A stretch of 64,000 nt of DNA from Erodium maritimum. Lineage: Eukaryota; Streptophyta; Magnoliopsida; Geraniales; Geraniaceae. How positions within the stretch are numbered: the first letter of the stretch is position 1; each line of letters opens with the position of its first letter. Where the stretch lies: assembly GCA_963921825.1 (NCBI GenBank), contig OY997593.1:64898039-64962038 (forward strand), read 5' to 3'. Positions 1 to 11,290 of the stretch are shown one piece after another. Made by a program: the position numbers and the translations under genes. Below the pieces are notes generated by a model, which saw nothing but the letters and a program-made list of their open reading frames with translations, had not been told where the DNA came from and ran no database searches.

Positions 1-1
1 G

Positions 2-238
2 TACTCGACGACCCTTGACTCCGTTTTCCCCAAAGATATATTTGACTTCCAAAGCTCAGTGCCGGATTTATTCGCCGATACGAGCCTGCAAGCTGACGGC
101 ATGTTCCTTGACGATTACGGCGATGTTTTTCTCAATCCCGGCGAAGATTTCGGTTTCGGGTTTTCTCGGTGGCATGAAGATGACCACTTCCAAGACATCG
201 GCGATTTGTTTTCTTCGGACCCATTGTCAGCAATCTGA
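2..238 (+). CDS. 3' end of a probable AP2/ERF transcription factor (CRF/PTI6-like), cut by the left edge
   Basis: Frame 2 is open from the left edge to TGA at 236-238 and gives 78 residues. The peptide is acidic and aromatic and contains IFDFQSSVPDLF, FLDDYGDVF and the ending FQDIGDLFSSDPLSAI. C-terminal acidic segments with an 'FQDIGDLF.SDPL' ending are, as I recall, typical of group VI AP2/ERF proteins (cytokinin response factors, PTI6), where they activate transcription in the nucleus. The AP2 DNA-binding domain would lie left of the window and cannot be seen, so the family call is an inference from the tail alone. The base composition is gene-like, with no stops or frameshifts, unlike the degenerate elements to its right. 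Another class of acidic-tailed transcription factor is the main alternative. Confidence 0.5.
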   Translation, partial: YSTTLDSVFPKDIFDFQSSVPDLFADTSLQADGMFLDDYGDVFLNPGEDFGFGFSRWHEDDHFQDIGDLFSSDPLSAI

Positions 239-1058
239 GATTCAGGGGCACAAATGGAACAACACTTGTCCCATCTCGCCGTTGTTGTTGCCAGTTTTTC
301 GGCAAATTTTGTAACGGCGGGGACTGAAATATCGGCTTTGTGTTTATTTTCCAGTTTTTACCGTTTATTTTTTTTTCCTCTTAAATTTTGTCATCTACGA
401 GTAATATGTTAAGTGTATAAATATTAAGTTATCTCCGTCTCAGTAACGGTGACGGACGAGTTTGTCTAACGTGTTCTTTATCTCTGGTCCTCATGTATGG
501 CTCCGTGTTCTGTCTTTTCCGTTTGCTCGTTCTGGTTTATGCCTTGTGTCACGTGTGACTGCACGTGACGTGCTTCATTAACATAAATTAATGAAGAAAC
601 AATGGGTCGTGTAGAGATGTTTTGAATTGCACGTGCTTGGAATCGTATCAGTAAGAGTTAATGATAGTATTGAATGGTCGTTGACTGGTTCAAATCAGTA
701 TTCGAGTACCTGTTTTGGTTGCTATACTAATTTATCTTCATCAATGGGGTGACCTTTCTCCATCCAGCTTACGCATCAATCAGTATTTGAAACATACAGG
801 CTAAATAAAAGATGTCTGGTACATACAAATGAATTTCTATTTTGATCAACTCAAAATATACTAAAGTGAATGATACTGATCTTTTTCTATTACTCCTTCT
901 CAATCTACCCAATTGCATATATTGTCTATTTATGTTACATTTCAAGCAATATATATTGCATAACAAAAAGTAAATGAAATTGCATACATAATAGGTACGG
1001 TACATCTATCAATTGATGGGTGAAAATGGGATCACTCTGATCAGTTTTTTCAAGATTG
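239..1058. other. 3' flank of the ERF-like gene and intergenic DNA
   Basis: This stretch is AT-rich and non-coding. The first 200 bases carry T-rich and AATATG/TAATATG-like sequence typical of a plant 3' UTR and polyadenylation zone. The rest is intergenic DNA up to the Copia LTR. No further gene, tRNA or repeat was recognised. Confidence 0.5.
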
Positions 1059-1173
1059 TGTTAGATAAGATATACCTCATTTGTATTTTGTATATCGGAT
1101 AATACTTATATTGTAACAAAGCTATATTTATAGCAATTACGTTAATGAGAAGATCAGGAATCACATTCCATCA
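1059..1173 (+). mobile_element. Copia element 5' LTR (very short, about 115 bp)
   Basis: The LTR starts TGTTAGATAAGATATACC and ends CATTCCATCA, the usual TG...CA ends. A tRNA-Met-type primer-binding site follows at once (1174). The first 32 bases are identical to 10325-10356, which follow a purine tract after the Copia pol relic. The two sites are therefore the 5' and 3' LTR starts of one element family and probably of one insertion. Confidence 0.8.
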
Positions 1174-1184
1174 TGGTATCAGAG
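1174..1184 (+). other. Copia primer-binding site (initiator tRNA-Met type)
   Basis: TGGTATCAGAG lies directly after the LTR CA end. It is complementary to the 3' end of initiator tRNA-Met, the usual minus-strand primer of plant Copia and Gypsy elements. Confidence 0.85.
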
Positions 1185-1762
1185 AAGTGTAAAATCTGAT
1201 TTTCGCTTCCGCTTCCACTTTGCTTCTCCTTCAGTTCGCGTTTCTCTTGCTGATCGCGTCTCTTTCCTGTCAGTGCTGCGATTGAAGCCCTTTCTCCTCT
1301 GCTGATCGAGTCTCTTCCTTCAGTTCACGACTGACCTGCGAATCGCGATTCTTTGTTGTGACTAAAGCCCATGCAGCCCACATCTCCAGGCCCGTGAATT
1401 CTTATTTCACGCAGATTCGCCTTAATCGCAATCGCAGTTTGCAGCCAAATCAGATTCTCCAATCGGGATTCAAATTGGGGAAATCAGATTCTCCAGCATC
1501 TGAATTTCGTGCATGTCTTCTCTGCAAAACGCAGCCGCGCACCACAACCATCCAGCTTCGCGTCTACAGTCGCGTCTGAAGCCCAGTCGTGTTTTCTGCA
1601 CTTCAGAGTCCACGAGCTTTCCCCCTCAAGCCCATTTGAAGCTGCTTCATTCACCAGTTCCAGGCCTGAATCGCGACTCACGTCTGCATCACAACTCACG
1701 TCTGAAAATCGAGATTCCGACCTCCTGCGATCTCGACCTGCGATCGCATTCTCCTTTGATGT
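1185..1762 (+). mobile_element. Copia leader, gag missing
   Basis: This is a C/T-rich untranslated leader with loosely repeated 'tctgcgatcgcgtct'-like phrases. It lies between the Copia PBS and the start of the Gypsy LTR at 1763. The Copia gag expected here is not present. The element resumes only at about 6.92 kb, so gag was lost at the Gypsy-Copia junctions. Short open frames here have no recognisable content. Confidence 0.5.
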
Positions 1763-4541
1763 TGTAAGAACCGCCCCGGTTGACCCCGATCGAACCGATG
1801 ACTTTCCGCCGTAAAAGTCAACCGATGACTCCGGGAGTCATTCGGGACCTTTCCGGGGGCCAAAAAAGCTTAGTCGTCGTTACGGTTAGCTTAGTTGGGT
1901 CGTTTCCTTTCAAATGACTTTTTTTACGAAAAGTCAAATTCAGGTCAATGGAGTCAAATTCGGAACCTTATCGTTTTTAATTTAAAAGGGATGAGATATT
2001 TTGGGTAGAGGTGGACCCCACATGGACATGTGTCCCTGATGGCTTGGAGGAGAAGAAATGGGTCTAGAAAGACCCATTTGCCCTTGTATGTGCCAAAATA
2101 GAAGGAAGGGAGCTATGAGGCATTTTGGTACATTCTAAAGTAGGTTAAAGGGACAAGTGAGAGCACATTTCAGCCCATTTGCTAGTGTTGACCGAAAATA
2201 CCAAGAGAGGGGAGAGAGAGAGAGGGACACCATTGAAGCTTGAAGAAGAAAGGAGAAAATGGAGGGTCTTGACGTAGTTTTCACCTCAAAGCTTCACAAA
2301 AATCTCTTATTCTTCTTCCTTTCTCCATTCCCTTAGGTAAGCACCCTCTTAAATCTCTTTTCAATGAAGTTGAGTTATGGGTTTGATAGATAAAAGCTTG
2401 AACTAGGTTGGGTCTAAGGTTATTGTGGTTTAGATGAATGAATTATGAAGGTTTTTGATAGAAATCTTGTGAATGGTTGTTGATTTGATGAAACCTAAGC
2501 TTGGGTATTGAAGTAGTGAGGTTTTGGGACTGTTTTGGAGGTTTGGGAGGTCATCAATGGTGTTTTGGAGGTTGGATTTCGTAAGGAACGAAGTTGAGGG
2601 AGGAAGAAGAAGGGGCTGCCCAGAACGGCACGGAAAGGGCCTCAGACCGGCCCTCTGAGAGACACGGTCCGGTCCGGGTGCCGGGCTTATGGGCCGCCCG
2701 AAATGGGCCTTGTTCCGGCCCAATTTACCTTCGGTCCATGTTTTGATTGTCGGGGGTAATTCGGTTGTTTCTCGTTAAACCGCACTTGAATTAGAATTAA
2801 TTCTCGGATTGCTTTGTGATCTTAGACGTTGGTCCCGAGCACGGCGGATGAGGCTACTAGGCGACTCGCGTTTGGGTAGCGATTGAGGTAGGAAAAAGTA
2901 GCGGATACCGGTTTAATTGCGGAAAGTTACTAGTATGCATATTGATTATGAACAAATGATATAATTGTAGAATTACATGTAGGATGTGAGGAACGAGTGT
3001 AGTCGTGTAAATGAGGGATAACTTGCGGGCCAGGTCGTGCCTGTATGTTTTGGAGTTGTTGTGCTGTAGTATCACATGTGGGTCCCTGGTTGGGCCCACA
3101 GGATTGCGTGTTGGCTGTGTTGTTGTGATTGATGACTTGTAATGCTTGTTATGTGGTATATCCGTTGTTAAATTGAGGATCATGATATGGTATGCTCGGT
3201 GTGATATGTTGGTATGATATGTCTGGTATGATATGTTTGGTATGATGTGAACTACTTTCTTGTGATATGATCGGGTGAATGATAGACCGATGTGGTGTCT
3301 AGTATGATATGACTGTGGTGAATATTGAGGTGAATTATTGCTTGTGATGTGTTTGAGACCCTGTATGTGTGTGCCCCGTTGGGATGTCTGGGCCGAGGAT
3401 GGTGTGCCGATCCGGTACCTATATCGAAGGAGGATTACGATATAGGATATCTAGACCGAGGCTTCCGTTATGATACCTATACTGAAGGAAGATTCTTGTA
3501 TAGGATATCTAGACCGATGTTGTGTGTCCCGGTATGATATGTTCGTATGATGTGTTGGCATGATAGGATAGTATGATATGTTCGGTGTGATATGTTGGTT
3601 TGATATGTGTGACATGATATATTGGTATGACGTGTACCCGATGATAAGGTTATGTGATAAGGCACGCCTCCCTTCCGACTAGGTGTCGGTAAAAATGTGC
3701 TCAGGTTATGTGATAAGGTACGCCTACCTTCCGACTAGGTGTCGGTAAAAAAATGTGCTCAGGTTATGTGATAAGGTAAGCCTACCTTTCGACTAGGTGT
3801 CGGTAAAAATGTGCTCAGGTTATGTGATAAGGTACGCCTGCCTTCCGACTAGGTGTCGGTAAAAATGTGCTCGGGTTCCATGATAAGGTGCGCCTGCCTT
3901 CCGACTAAGTGTCGGTAAAATGAGCTATCGATGTGTGCTCTCTAATGATGTGTGCCCTTATCGTTGTGTGATTGCTTGTCTTACGGTGTGTATTTACTCG
4001 GTGTTTCTTAAAATGTGGGTTGAGTGTAAACTTTGTGAAATTGTTAATGGTTGAGCAGGGTTGATTTCACACGCGTAGTGTGGTGGTTGGGTAAGTGATG
4101 TGAGTACGCGAGGTATGGTTGAGTGAGGATGATTATGGTTGTGATTGTGATTACTGTTCGATCCGTTAGTTGTTGTGCTTTACTAGTATGCCCTAATTGG
4201 ACGGTTACCCGTGGTGGTGAGCGGATAGCTCACTCCCTTTACTACTTTTTCCTCCTGAGCGAAAGCTCACCCTTCTCCTTTACTGTTCTACAGGTTTTGA
4301 GCGGGATTTGATCTAGAGGACGTCTCGGAGCATGGGAGCTAGCGAGAGTCTTAGGTTGTATGGTCTAGAGACGTACTTTCCTCTCATTATTAAACTTCTT
4401 TATTACTTGGTTTTCGACCTTGACTATTGTTATCGGTTTAAACTATTAGTGGAGATTTATTTCGTTTAAAGTCGCTTTTATTTATTATCATATTTTAGCT
4501 CACGTCTCGAGTTTGGTCAAAACCGGATTTTGGGCGTGACA
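1763..4541 (+). mobile_element. Gypsy 5' LTR (Tekay/Del-like), 2.78 kb
   Basis: The LTR begins TGTAAGAACCG and ends GGGCGTGACA, followed by a PBS. It is related along its length to the solo LTR at 44664-47551: same start, the same 'cattcgggacctttccgg' and 'ggttagcttagttgggtcg' phrases near the 5' end, and the same 'cacgtctcgag.ctggtcaaaaccgg' end. It contains a GA-rich leader (about 2213-2232), a possible splice donor TTAGGTAAGC (about 2333), GATATG-rich repeats (3180-3640) and a 56-bp tandem array (3647-3925). The five bases before it, GATGT, have no matching partner downstream, so the right side of this insertion is lost. Confidence 0.85.
3647..3925 (+). repeat. 56-bp tandem repeat, five copies, inside the Gypsy LTR
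   Basis: Five head-to-tail units begin 'aggttatgtgataaggt', continue with 'ccttccgactaggtgtcgg' and end 'taaaaatgtgctc'. Each unit holds the short inverted repeat CCGAC...GTCGG. The last copy is the most divergent. A similar CCTTCCGA...TCGGTAAAA unit is repeated in the LTR at 15075-17705. Confidence 0.9.
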
Positions 4542-4544
4542 ATT

Positions 4545-4556
4545 TGGTATCAGAGC
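4545..4556 (+). other. Gypsy primer-binding site (initiator tRNA-Met type)
   Basis: TGGTATCAGAGC lies three bases after the LTR end. This is the standard tRNA-iMet PBS of plant Gypsy elements and fixes the plus orientation. Confidence 0.9.
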
Positions 4557-5539
4557 TTCGGTTTTTCAAAACTTCGGACCGTACGTCAATTAGGTGGGTA
4601 GAGTTAAGTCGTTAGGTTTCTAGTTTTCGATTACGCAAGTCGGAAATGTCCTGCGCGTAGATCCGAGACGACGAAAGTCTCGGGTAGTGCAGTGCCTTGT
4701 TTGTGTTTTTCCCTGTATTGTGTTGTGATGTGTGCCTTGGTGAACTGTTGTGCCGATCGATTGAGATTGAGGTGGACTTAGCAAGTGATGCTCGAGCTGT
4801 ATTATGACTTGCTTGTCTTGGTTGAGTGATCGTTTAGTGGGTTGCCGGCTTGTTCGGTCGTTGATCGATTGGCTAAGTGTGAAGTGTTGGCTTGGTCGGG
4901 TAGTGATCGTGTAATTACCGAGACCCGAGATGTATAGCTGCGATGATGTGTTGTGTGCTATGTTTGTGTTGAATGCCTTGTGCAGAATGTGAGTGAATGT
5001 CCCGCGTAAGCGGATGGTTAGTAGAATTTTCAAACGGGTCATGCCCTAATTTTTGAAAAACTGAAGTGTTTGTACCATCACGATCCGACTCAGGGGCCCC
5101 ACTATAGTTGAACGTGACGGGGGGTGTCACGTGGTTACAACGTAATTCGGGGACGCTTGAACCGGGTTGTAACGACATGATATCGACATGGAATGTTATG
5201 TTAGAAAGAGAAAGTGTTAAGAACCTTGAAACTAAGTTGATGTATGTACTTGTGGAGTTAAGTTGACATTGAGACTTCTGTGGAATTGCTGTGACGTGAA
5301 CTGTGGAATGTGTGACTCCTGTGTGGAATTGTTGAACTGTGTGGTTGACTTGTGTGGCGCACAAGTGTATGAGTTCCCCTGTTGTGTGAAACTAGTGATG
5401 ACTATGCTAAAAGTAGACCTGATGTTGGTTTGAGTATAACCTTGTGAAACGTTTGTGAACGCTAGAGCCTTAAGTGCGTCGCTTATGCGAATTTATGAAC
5501 TGAACGTGAGCGTTTATCCGTGCAGCGGATATATATGAC
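4557..5539 (+). mobile_element. Gypsy untranslated leader between PBS and gag
   Basis: About 980 bases of TG-rich, non-coding sequence lie between the PBS and the first gag ATG at 5540. Long leaders are usual in Tekay-type elements. No open frame here has recognisable content, and minus-strand frames are shadows of the TG-rich composition. Confidence 0.6.
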
Positions 5540-6905
5540 ATGACGCCTACCTACGTACCACGAGGCATTAGGAGCCGGCCAGTTGGGGGCCGAGGGCAGC
5601 CACCTGCCACTGAGACGGAAGGGGCGGCAAGTTCCCAAGGTGCGTCCACTGAGGAGCATATGAGAGATGATGTAGGACCATCAGGGCTTCCCCCCAGAGT
5701 TCCGCCGGTCGCGGAGCCGACCCAGACGATTACTCTGGAGGAGCTGTTTCGCACAGTTCAGAGTCTAGCGACGGTCATCGCCTAGAGAGAGACCGTGGCC
5801 CCGGCACCAGAGACCGTGCCTGCGGCCACTACAGTTGCTGCTGCGAGGCCTAGTCAGGCCGGGAGCTACACAGCTCAGATGCTGAGAGACTTTCTGAGCC
5901 TGGGTAAGCCGACCTTTTCTGGGGAGCCAGACCCCGATGCAGCCGAGAGATGGCTCGTGCAGATCACGCGCAACCTGGGTACCTCAAAGATCGTGAATGA
6001 ACACATGAGAGTGTCCTTTGCAGCTTTCCAGCTGAAGGATGATGCATATGATTGGTGGCAGCGCGAGTAGGGCCGGATTGGTGATGATTTTCAGTTGTTC
6101 GGGGAGCGGATCTTGGAGAAGTACTTCACGCAGTCAGCACAGGAGGACAAGCACCAATAGTTCCTGGAACTGCGTCAGGAGGGGATGACGGTATCGGAGT
6201 ACGAGGTGAGATTCACCTCATCGTCCCGCTTTGCACCGGAGATGGTGCCGACCGAGGCTCGCCAATGTAGACGGTTTGAGGGAGGTCTCGACCCCTCGAT
6301 TGTAGACCGAGTCATAGCCCTGAGGACTCGGGTGTACACCGAGCTGGTGGACCAGGCTTTGGCGGTGGAGCGACACTTCCGGGAGATCGCTAGGACCCGG
6401 GAGAGTCGGTAGCGACCGAGCAGCGTCATGAGACCGTCCGAGGGCAAAGACCCGAGACGACAGAGGACTGTAGGATTCTTCCGACCTAAGGCTCATTCAA
6501 GTGGGGCGAGACATGACGGGTCGGTGGCGTCGGTTGGACCTATCGCGTCGGAGCGACCTCCAGTGTGTTACATCTGCCACCCCTCAGGCCATCGAAGTTG
6601 ATATTGTCCGAGGAGCGGAGAGCACACACCTCGTCCAGCGAGCAGTCAGACTGGACCAGAGAGGAGGCCGGGTGGCGACAAGCGCAGATGTTATACTTGC
6701 GACCAGTTCGGGCACGTGGCTATGTTGTTCCCGTGTCGGGCAGCGAGATGTCAGGGCAGCGACCGCAGCAGTCGCGCACGGTACAATCACCACAGTTCTA
6801 CCCGCGTCAGGCCTAGCAGCCGGCATGGACAACACTATTTCTGGACTGGGCCGCCGGTTTGGGGCCAGTTTCCAGCTGCTCCTTGGACAAGTTAGTAGTC
6901 TAGGC
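5540..6905 (+). pseudogene. Gypsy gag relic with two CCHC zinc knuckles
   Basis: Frame 2 reads as a Ty3/Gypsy capsid-nucleocapsid protein through several stops. A low-complexity N-terminus is followed by the capsid core (PTFSGEPDPDAAERWL, FQLKDDAYDWW, LELRQEGMTVSEYEVRF, FEGGLDPSI). Two zinc knuckles follow, CYICHPSGHRS and CYTCDQFGHVA. In-frame stops lie at 5783, 6068, 6158 and 6410 (all TAG) and near 6600 (TGA), with a frameshift near 6790. At 6158 the context HQ*FLELRQ suggests TAG replaced a CAG glutamine codon. Protease, RT, integrase and the 3' LTR of this element are absent. The sequence runs straight into Copia at about 6.91 kb. It is a dead fragment. Confidence 0.85.
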
Positions 6906-6922
6906 TGACCGGGTCAGCCCCC

Positions 6923-9900
6923 ATGCCTCCTTTCCTGTATCCTACACCAGCAAATCATTGGGCTCGTGGCCCAACGCTCCAACAAGGGCAACATGGACAA
7001 CAGCAAGGAGTTTTATTCCAGCATCCTCATGCCAATTCGGTCTCTACAGTTCCTACGGACATCGATCGAGCCATGCACACGATGCCCTTACACCAGACGA
7101 ATCCCAACTGGTATATGGACTCAGGGGCATCTTCCTATATGACTTTCAACTCAGGTAGTCTAAAACCTTATTTTAATTCAAGCTCTGCTCGTCAAGTTAT
7201 TGTTGGTGATGGTACGCTTATCCCTATTACTGGTTCTGGTCATGCTGCTTTATTACCTACTCACCCAAATTTATGCCTGAAAAATGTGATACATACCCCT
7301 AATATTATTAAGAACCTTTTTTCTATCCGCCGTTTTGTCACAGATAATAATGCTACAGTAGAATTTGATCCTTATGTTTTTTTTTGTGAAAGATTTTTGG
7401 ACGGGCACCCCGGTCCTGAGATACAATAGTTCTAGTGATCTTTGTCCAGTCTCATCGTCCGTGTCTTCTAATTCGCCTTTGGCTCGAGCTACGTTGTCTC
7501 CACAACTTTGGCATTCTCGGTTAGGTCATCCTGGTGATCCTATTTTTCATTCTCTTCGTAGTCAGCATTTGATTTCATGTTCTACAAATAGCAAATTACA
7601 TTCATGTCAGTCTTGTGTTTTTGGAAAACATATTAAATTACCTTTCAGTCAGTCATTAAACACTACATATTCTCCATTTGACATTATTCACACTGATTTA
7701 TGGACTACCCATGTTTTAAGTTCTGCTGGTCATCGATATTATTTATTGCTTATTGATGATTACACTGATTTCTTGTGGACATTTCCGTTGGGTGCAAAAT
7801 CTGATGTGTTTTCTACATTCACTATGTTTAACAATTTTGTTCGTACCCAATTTGGTCGATCTATTAAAAGGTTTCAATGTGATAATGGGAAGGAATTTGA
7901 TAATACTCCATTTCATAAATTCTGTGTATCTACAGGAATGGTGTTTCGTTTTTCTTGTCCCCATAGTTCATCTCAAAATGGTCGTGCTGAAAGAAAATTA
8001 GAACTGTCAACAATATGGTTCGAACATTTCTTATTCATGCTTCTCTTCCTCTTTCTTTTTGGCATCACTCACTTCACATGTCTACTTATCTTCTTAATAT
8101 TCTTCCTTCTAAAAATCTATCTTTTTCATCCCCTACTCAACTTTTTTATCATCGTACTCCAACTTACACTCATTTGCGTACTTTTGGATGTTAGTGCTAT
8201 CCTCTTATTCCCTCTATTGCTAGGAACAAGTTGCAATATCGCTCATTACCGTGTGTCTTTCTTGGATTTCCTTCACAGCATCGAGGATACAAATGTTTTG
8301 ATATGCAACAAAACAAAGTAATTATCTGTCGGCATGTTATTTTTGAGGAAACGACATTTACTTTCTCTACTTTATCTCACCGTGACCCTGCAGCTAACTC
8401 ATTTTTGGATGACGGCCTCTCCCCGTTGATCACACTACCTTTGCTCGGATGTCCCAATCCATCCACTGGTCCATCACCCTCAGCTGCTAGCCTGCTAGTT
8501 TCACCTGCGCCCGGGCCATCTTCACTTGCGCTCGACCCATCTTCACCTGTGCCCGGCCCATCTTCACCTGCGCCTGACCCATCTTCACCTGCTCCCGGCC
8601 CGTCATCACCAGCTTCCTCTCGCATTTCATCTCCCTTAAGCCCAACCGAACCGGCCCGTCCTTCCTATGCATCACCAACTTCACCACCCGTGATCCATCC
8701 GGTGATCACACGAGGCCGAGCATGTATATCAAAACTAAAAGTCATTTTTAACCTTAGCTCTTCCATTATTCCATCTCTCATACCCAAACATCCTAAGGCA
8801 GCATTATCGGACCGTAATTGGAACCAAGAAATGATTGACGAGTATGATTCCTTGATTAAAAATAAGACTTGGGAATTATTTCCTCGTCCTGATAATACTA
8901 TTGTGATTCGGTCAATGTGGGTTTTTCTTCATAAAAGACGGTCTGACGGTTCTTTTGAGCGGTATAAGGCTAGTCTTGTAGGTGATGGTCGTGCTCAGTA
9001 GGTTGGTGTCGACTACGATGAGACGTTTAGCCCGGTTGTCAAAACGGCTACCATCCGGACAGTCCTTAGTCTGGCGGTCTCTTAGTCATGGCCTATACAT
9101 CAACTGGACGTCAAGAATGCATTTCTCCATGGAAACCTCAACGAGACAGTCTACATGTATCAGCCTATCGGGTTTCGCAACCCGTCTTATCCGGATCATG
9201 TCTGCTTGTTGAAGCACTCATTCTATGGTTTGAAACAAGCCTCGAGGGCCTGGTATCAGCGATTTACTGATTTTGTCTCTACCATTGGTTTTTCCCATAG
9301 CAGATCTGACCACTCTCTATTTGTTTACCGTCAGGGCTCCGACACTTCCTTTTTGCTTTTATATGTGGATGACATCAATCTGACTACTTCGAGTCAAGCT
9401 TTATGACTTTCCATTATGTCTAAACTTAGCTCAGAGTTTTACATGAAGGATCTTGGGCGTTTATCTTATTTTCTTGGTATTGCAGTTGATTGTCATTCTA
9501 CATGCATGTTCCTTTCCCAACGGAAATATGCGGAGGAGATTATTCATCGAGCATGAATGAGCTCTTGTTCCCCATCTGCGACTCCAGTGGATACGAAGGC
9601 TAAAGAGAGCGGCATATCCGGTGCTCCTTTTGTTAATCCGACTCTTTACCGCAGTCTCGCAGGCGCATTGCAGTACCTCACGTTCACTTGCCCAGACATA
9701 TCCTATGTTGTTCAGCAAATCTGTCTCCACATGCATGATCCCCGTGACAATTATATGAGTGCTCTCAAACGCATCATCCGTTATCTTCGAGGAACACTAC
9801 ATTTAGGTCTTCACCTATACTCCTCCAAGATTTCGGAAATGGTCTCTTACACAGATGCAGACTAGGCCGGTTTTCCTGACACTCACCGCTCTACATCAGG

Positions 9901-10330
9901 ATATTGTGTGTTTTCGGGTGATAATCTCATTTTATGGTCTTCTAAGCGGTAACCGACTATTTCTCGTTCTAGCACTGAAGCTGAATACCGAGGCGTTGCA
10001 AATGTTCTATCAGAATCTTGTTGGCTCTGGAACTTACTCTTGGAACTACATTGTCCGATATCTCGAGCCACCCTGGTTTATTATGACAATGTAAGTGCCA
10101 TTTATTTATCCGGGAATCCTGTACAACATCAACGCACAAAGCATATCGAACTAGATATCCATTTCGTCCGGGAAAAGGTCGCTAAGGGACAAGTTCGGGT
10201 TCTTCATGTCCCTTCTCGGTCTCAGATTGCCGACATCTTCACCAAGGGACTCCCGCAGGTCTTGTTTTATGATTTTAGATCCAGTCTTAACGTCTTGCCT
10301 CCTCCCGTTCCGACTGAGGGGGCGTGTTAG
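6923..10330 (+). pseudogene. Copia gag-tail/protease-integrase-RT-RNase H polyprotein relic
   Basis: Domains appear in Ty1/Copia order. The end of gag and protease (WYMDSGASSYM) lie near 7110-7140. The integrase zinc region (WHSRLGHPG, CQSCVFGKH) lies near 7510-7640 and the integrase core (HTDLW, IDDYTDFLW, CDNGKEF, SQNGRAERK) near 7690-8000. A Pro/Ser linker of repeated SSPAPGP lies at 8505-8620. RT runs 8800-9480 with KNAFLHGNL and the catalytic LLLYVDD. RNase H (STEAEYRG, RTKHIELDIHFVRE) lies to 10330. The frame shifts near 7376-7384 (a long T run) and near 8005, and stops break RT/RNase H at 8999, about 9083, about 9403, about 9554, about 9863 and about 9949. The element cannot code for working proteins. 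A purine tract and the 3' LTR start follow. Confidence 0.92.
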
Positions 10331-10356
10331 ATAAGATATACCTCATTTGTATTTTG
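10325..10356 (+). mobile_element. Truncated Copia 3' LTR (32 bp)
   Basis: TGTTAGATAAGATATACC and the following 14 bases match the 5' LTR at 1059 exactly. A purine-rich tract (GAGGGGGCG) precedes it, as expected for a polypurine tract. Identity stops at 10357, so about 83 bases of the LTR are missing. Confidence 0.8.
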
Positions 10357-10556
10357 AGATTCTTGGCACCTTCCTCGTCCAGATGGAGGAATAGAAGATG
10401 AGATAATGAAGCAGATGAGTTGGGAAGATTGTAGCCTCTGATCAGACATGAAGATTCAGCTTTAACTAGTAACAGAAGTTGAGGCCCGCTTTTATTATGT
10501 TACAAGAGGTCAAGTGGAGAACTATTGACTACACTGTGTTAAGAAGCTGTGATTTG

Positions 10557-10775
10557 AATGGAGGCTGGACATGTGATCTGATCCCCTCTGTTGGAAGTGC
10601 TTTCGGGTCATTACCAATGTCGTACTTGGGATTTAGTCTTGGGGTTCTCCTAAACGTGTATCTACTTGAGATCCTATTATAACCAAGTACATACAATCCT
10701 TGGCGTTGTGGAGCACAAAGTATCTTTCGTTGGTTGGGAATATGGTGCTAATTCAGAGTACTTTGTCAGGTTTTA
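10557..10775 (+). pseudogene. LINE (L1-type) reverse transcriptase fragment
   Basis: The translation contains FGSLPMSYLGFSLG, the plant LINE RT motif usually written 'LP.TYLG.PLG'. After a frame change it gives WSTKYLSLVGNMVLIQSTLSGF, split here by a space: WSTKYLSLVG NMVLIQSTLSGF, matching the 'W....LS.GGR..LI.SVL' segment that normally comes about 30 residues later. Both pieces are in the expected order and spacing. The fragment is short, frameshifted and flanked by AT-rich repeat DNA. It is a relic with no function. Confidence 0.7.
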
Positions 10776-11290
10776 AATCAATTTTATTTTTTAAAATCAA
10801 TTTTTATTTTAAAAAATCAGTTTTTTTACAGACAAAAAAAAACAATTTTCAAATACGTCCCTTCTTTAGAAAAAAAACTGTTTTAAAAAAATGATTTTTT
10901 AAAAATAAAATCTGATTTTTTAAAATAAAAATTGATTTTAAAAAATAAAATCTGCTTTTAAAAATAAAAAACTATTAAAAAAAGAATTTTAAAAATAAAA
11001 TATAATTTTTTTTAAAAAAATTGATTTTTAAAAATAAAATCTAATATTTTTAAAAATAAATTTGATTTTTAAATAAAAAACTAAAATTTAAAAAATAAAA
11101 TCTGATTTTTTAAATAAAAAACTAAATCTTAAATAATAAAATCTGATTTTTTTAAATAAAATATTAATTTTTAAAATAAAAACTAATTTTTAAAAATAAA
11201 TTCTGACTTTTTTTATAAACTGATTTTTAAAAATAAAAAACTGATTTATATAAAATAAATAAATAAAAAGAATTTTTGAAAACCAATAAC
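10776..11290. repeat. AT-rich degenerate tandem repeat
   Basis: About 500 bases consist of irregular repeats of TTTTTAAAAATAAAATCTGA-like units of roughly 25-35 bases in varying lengths. Both strands are A/T homopolymer-rich and give no coding sequence. Similar 'gattttttaaaaataaaact' units form the centre of the MULE MITE at 42795-43211, so this may be the expanded interior of a related element. Confidence 0.7.
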
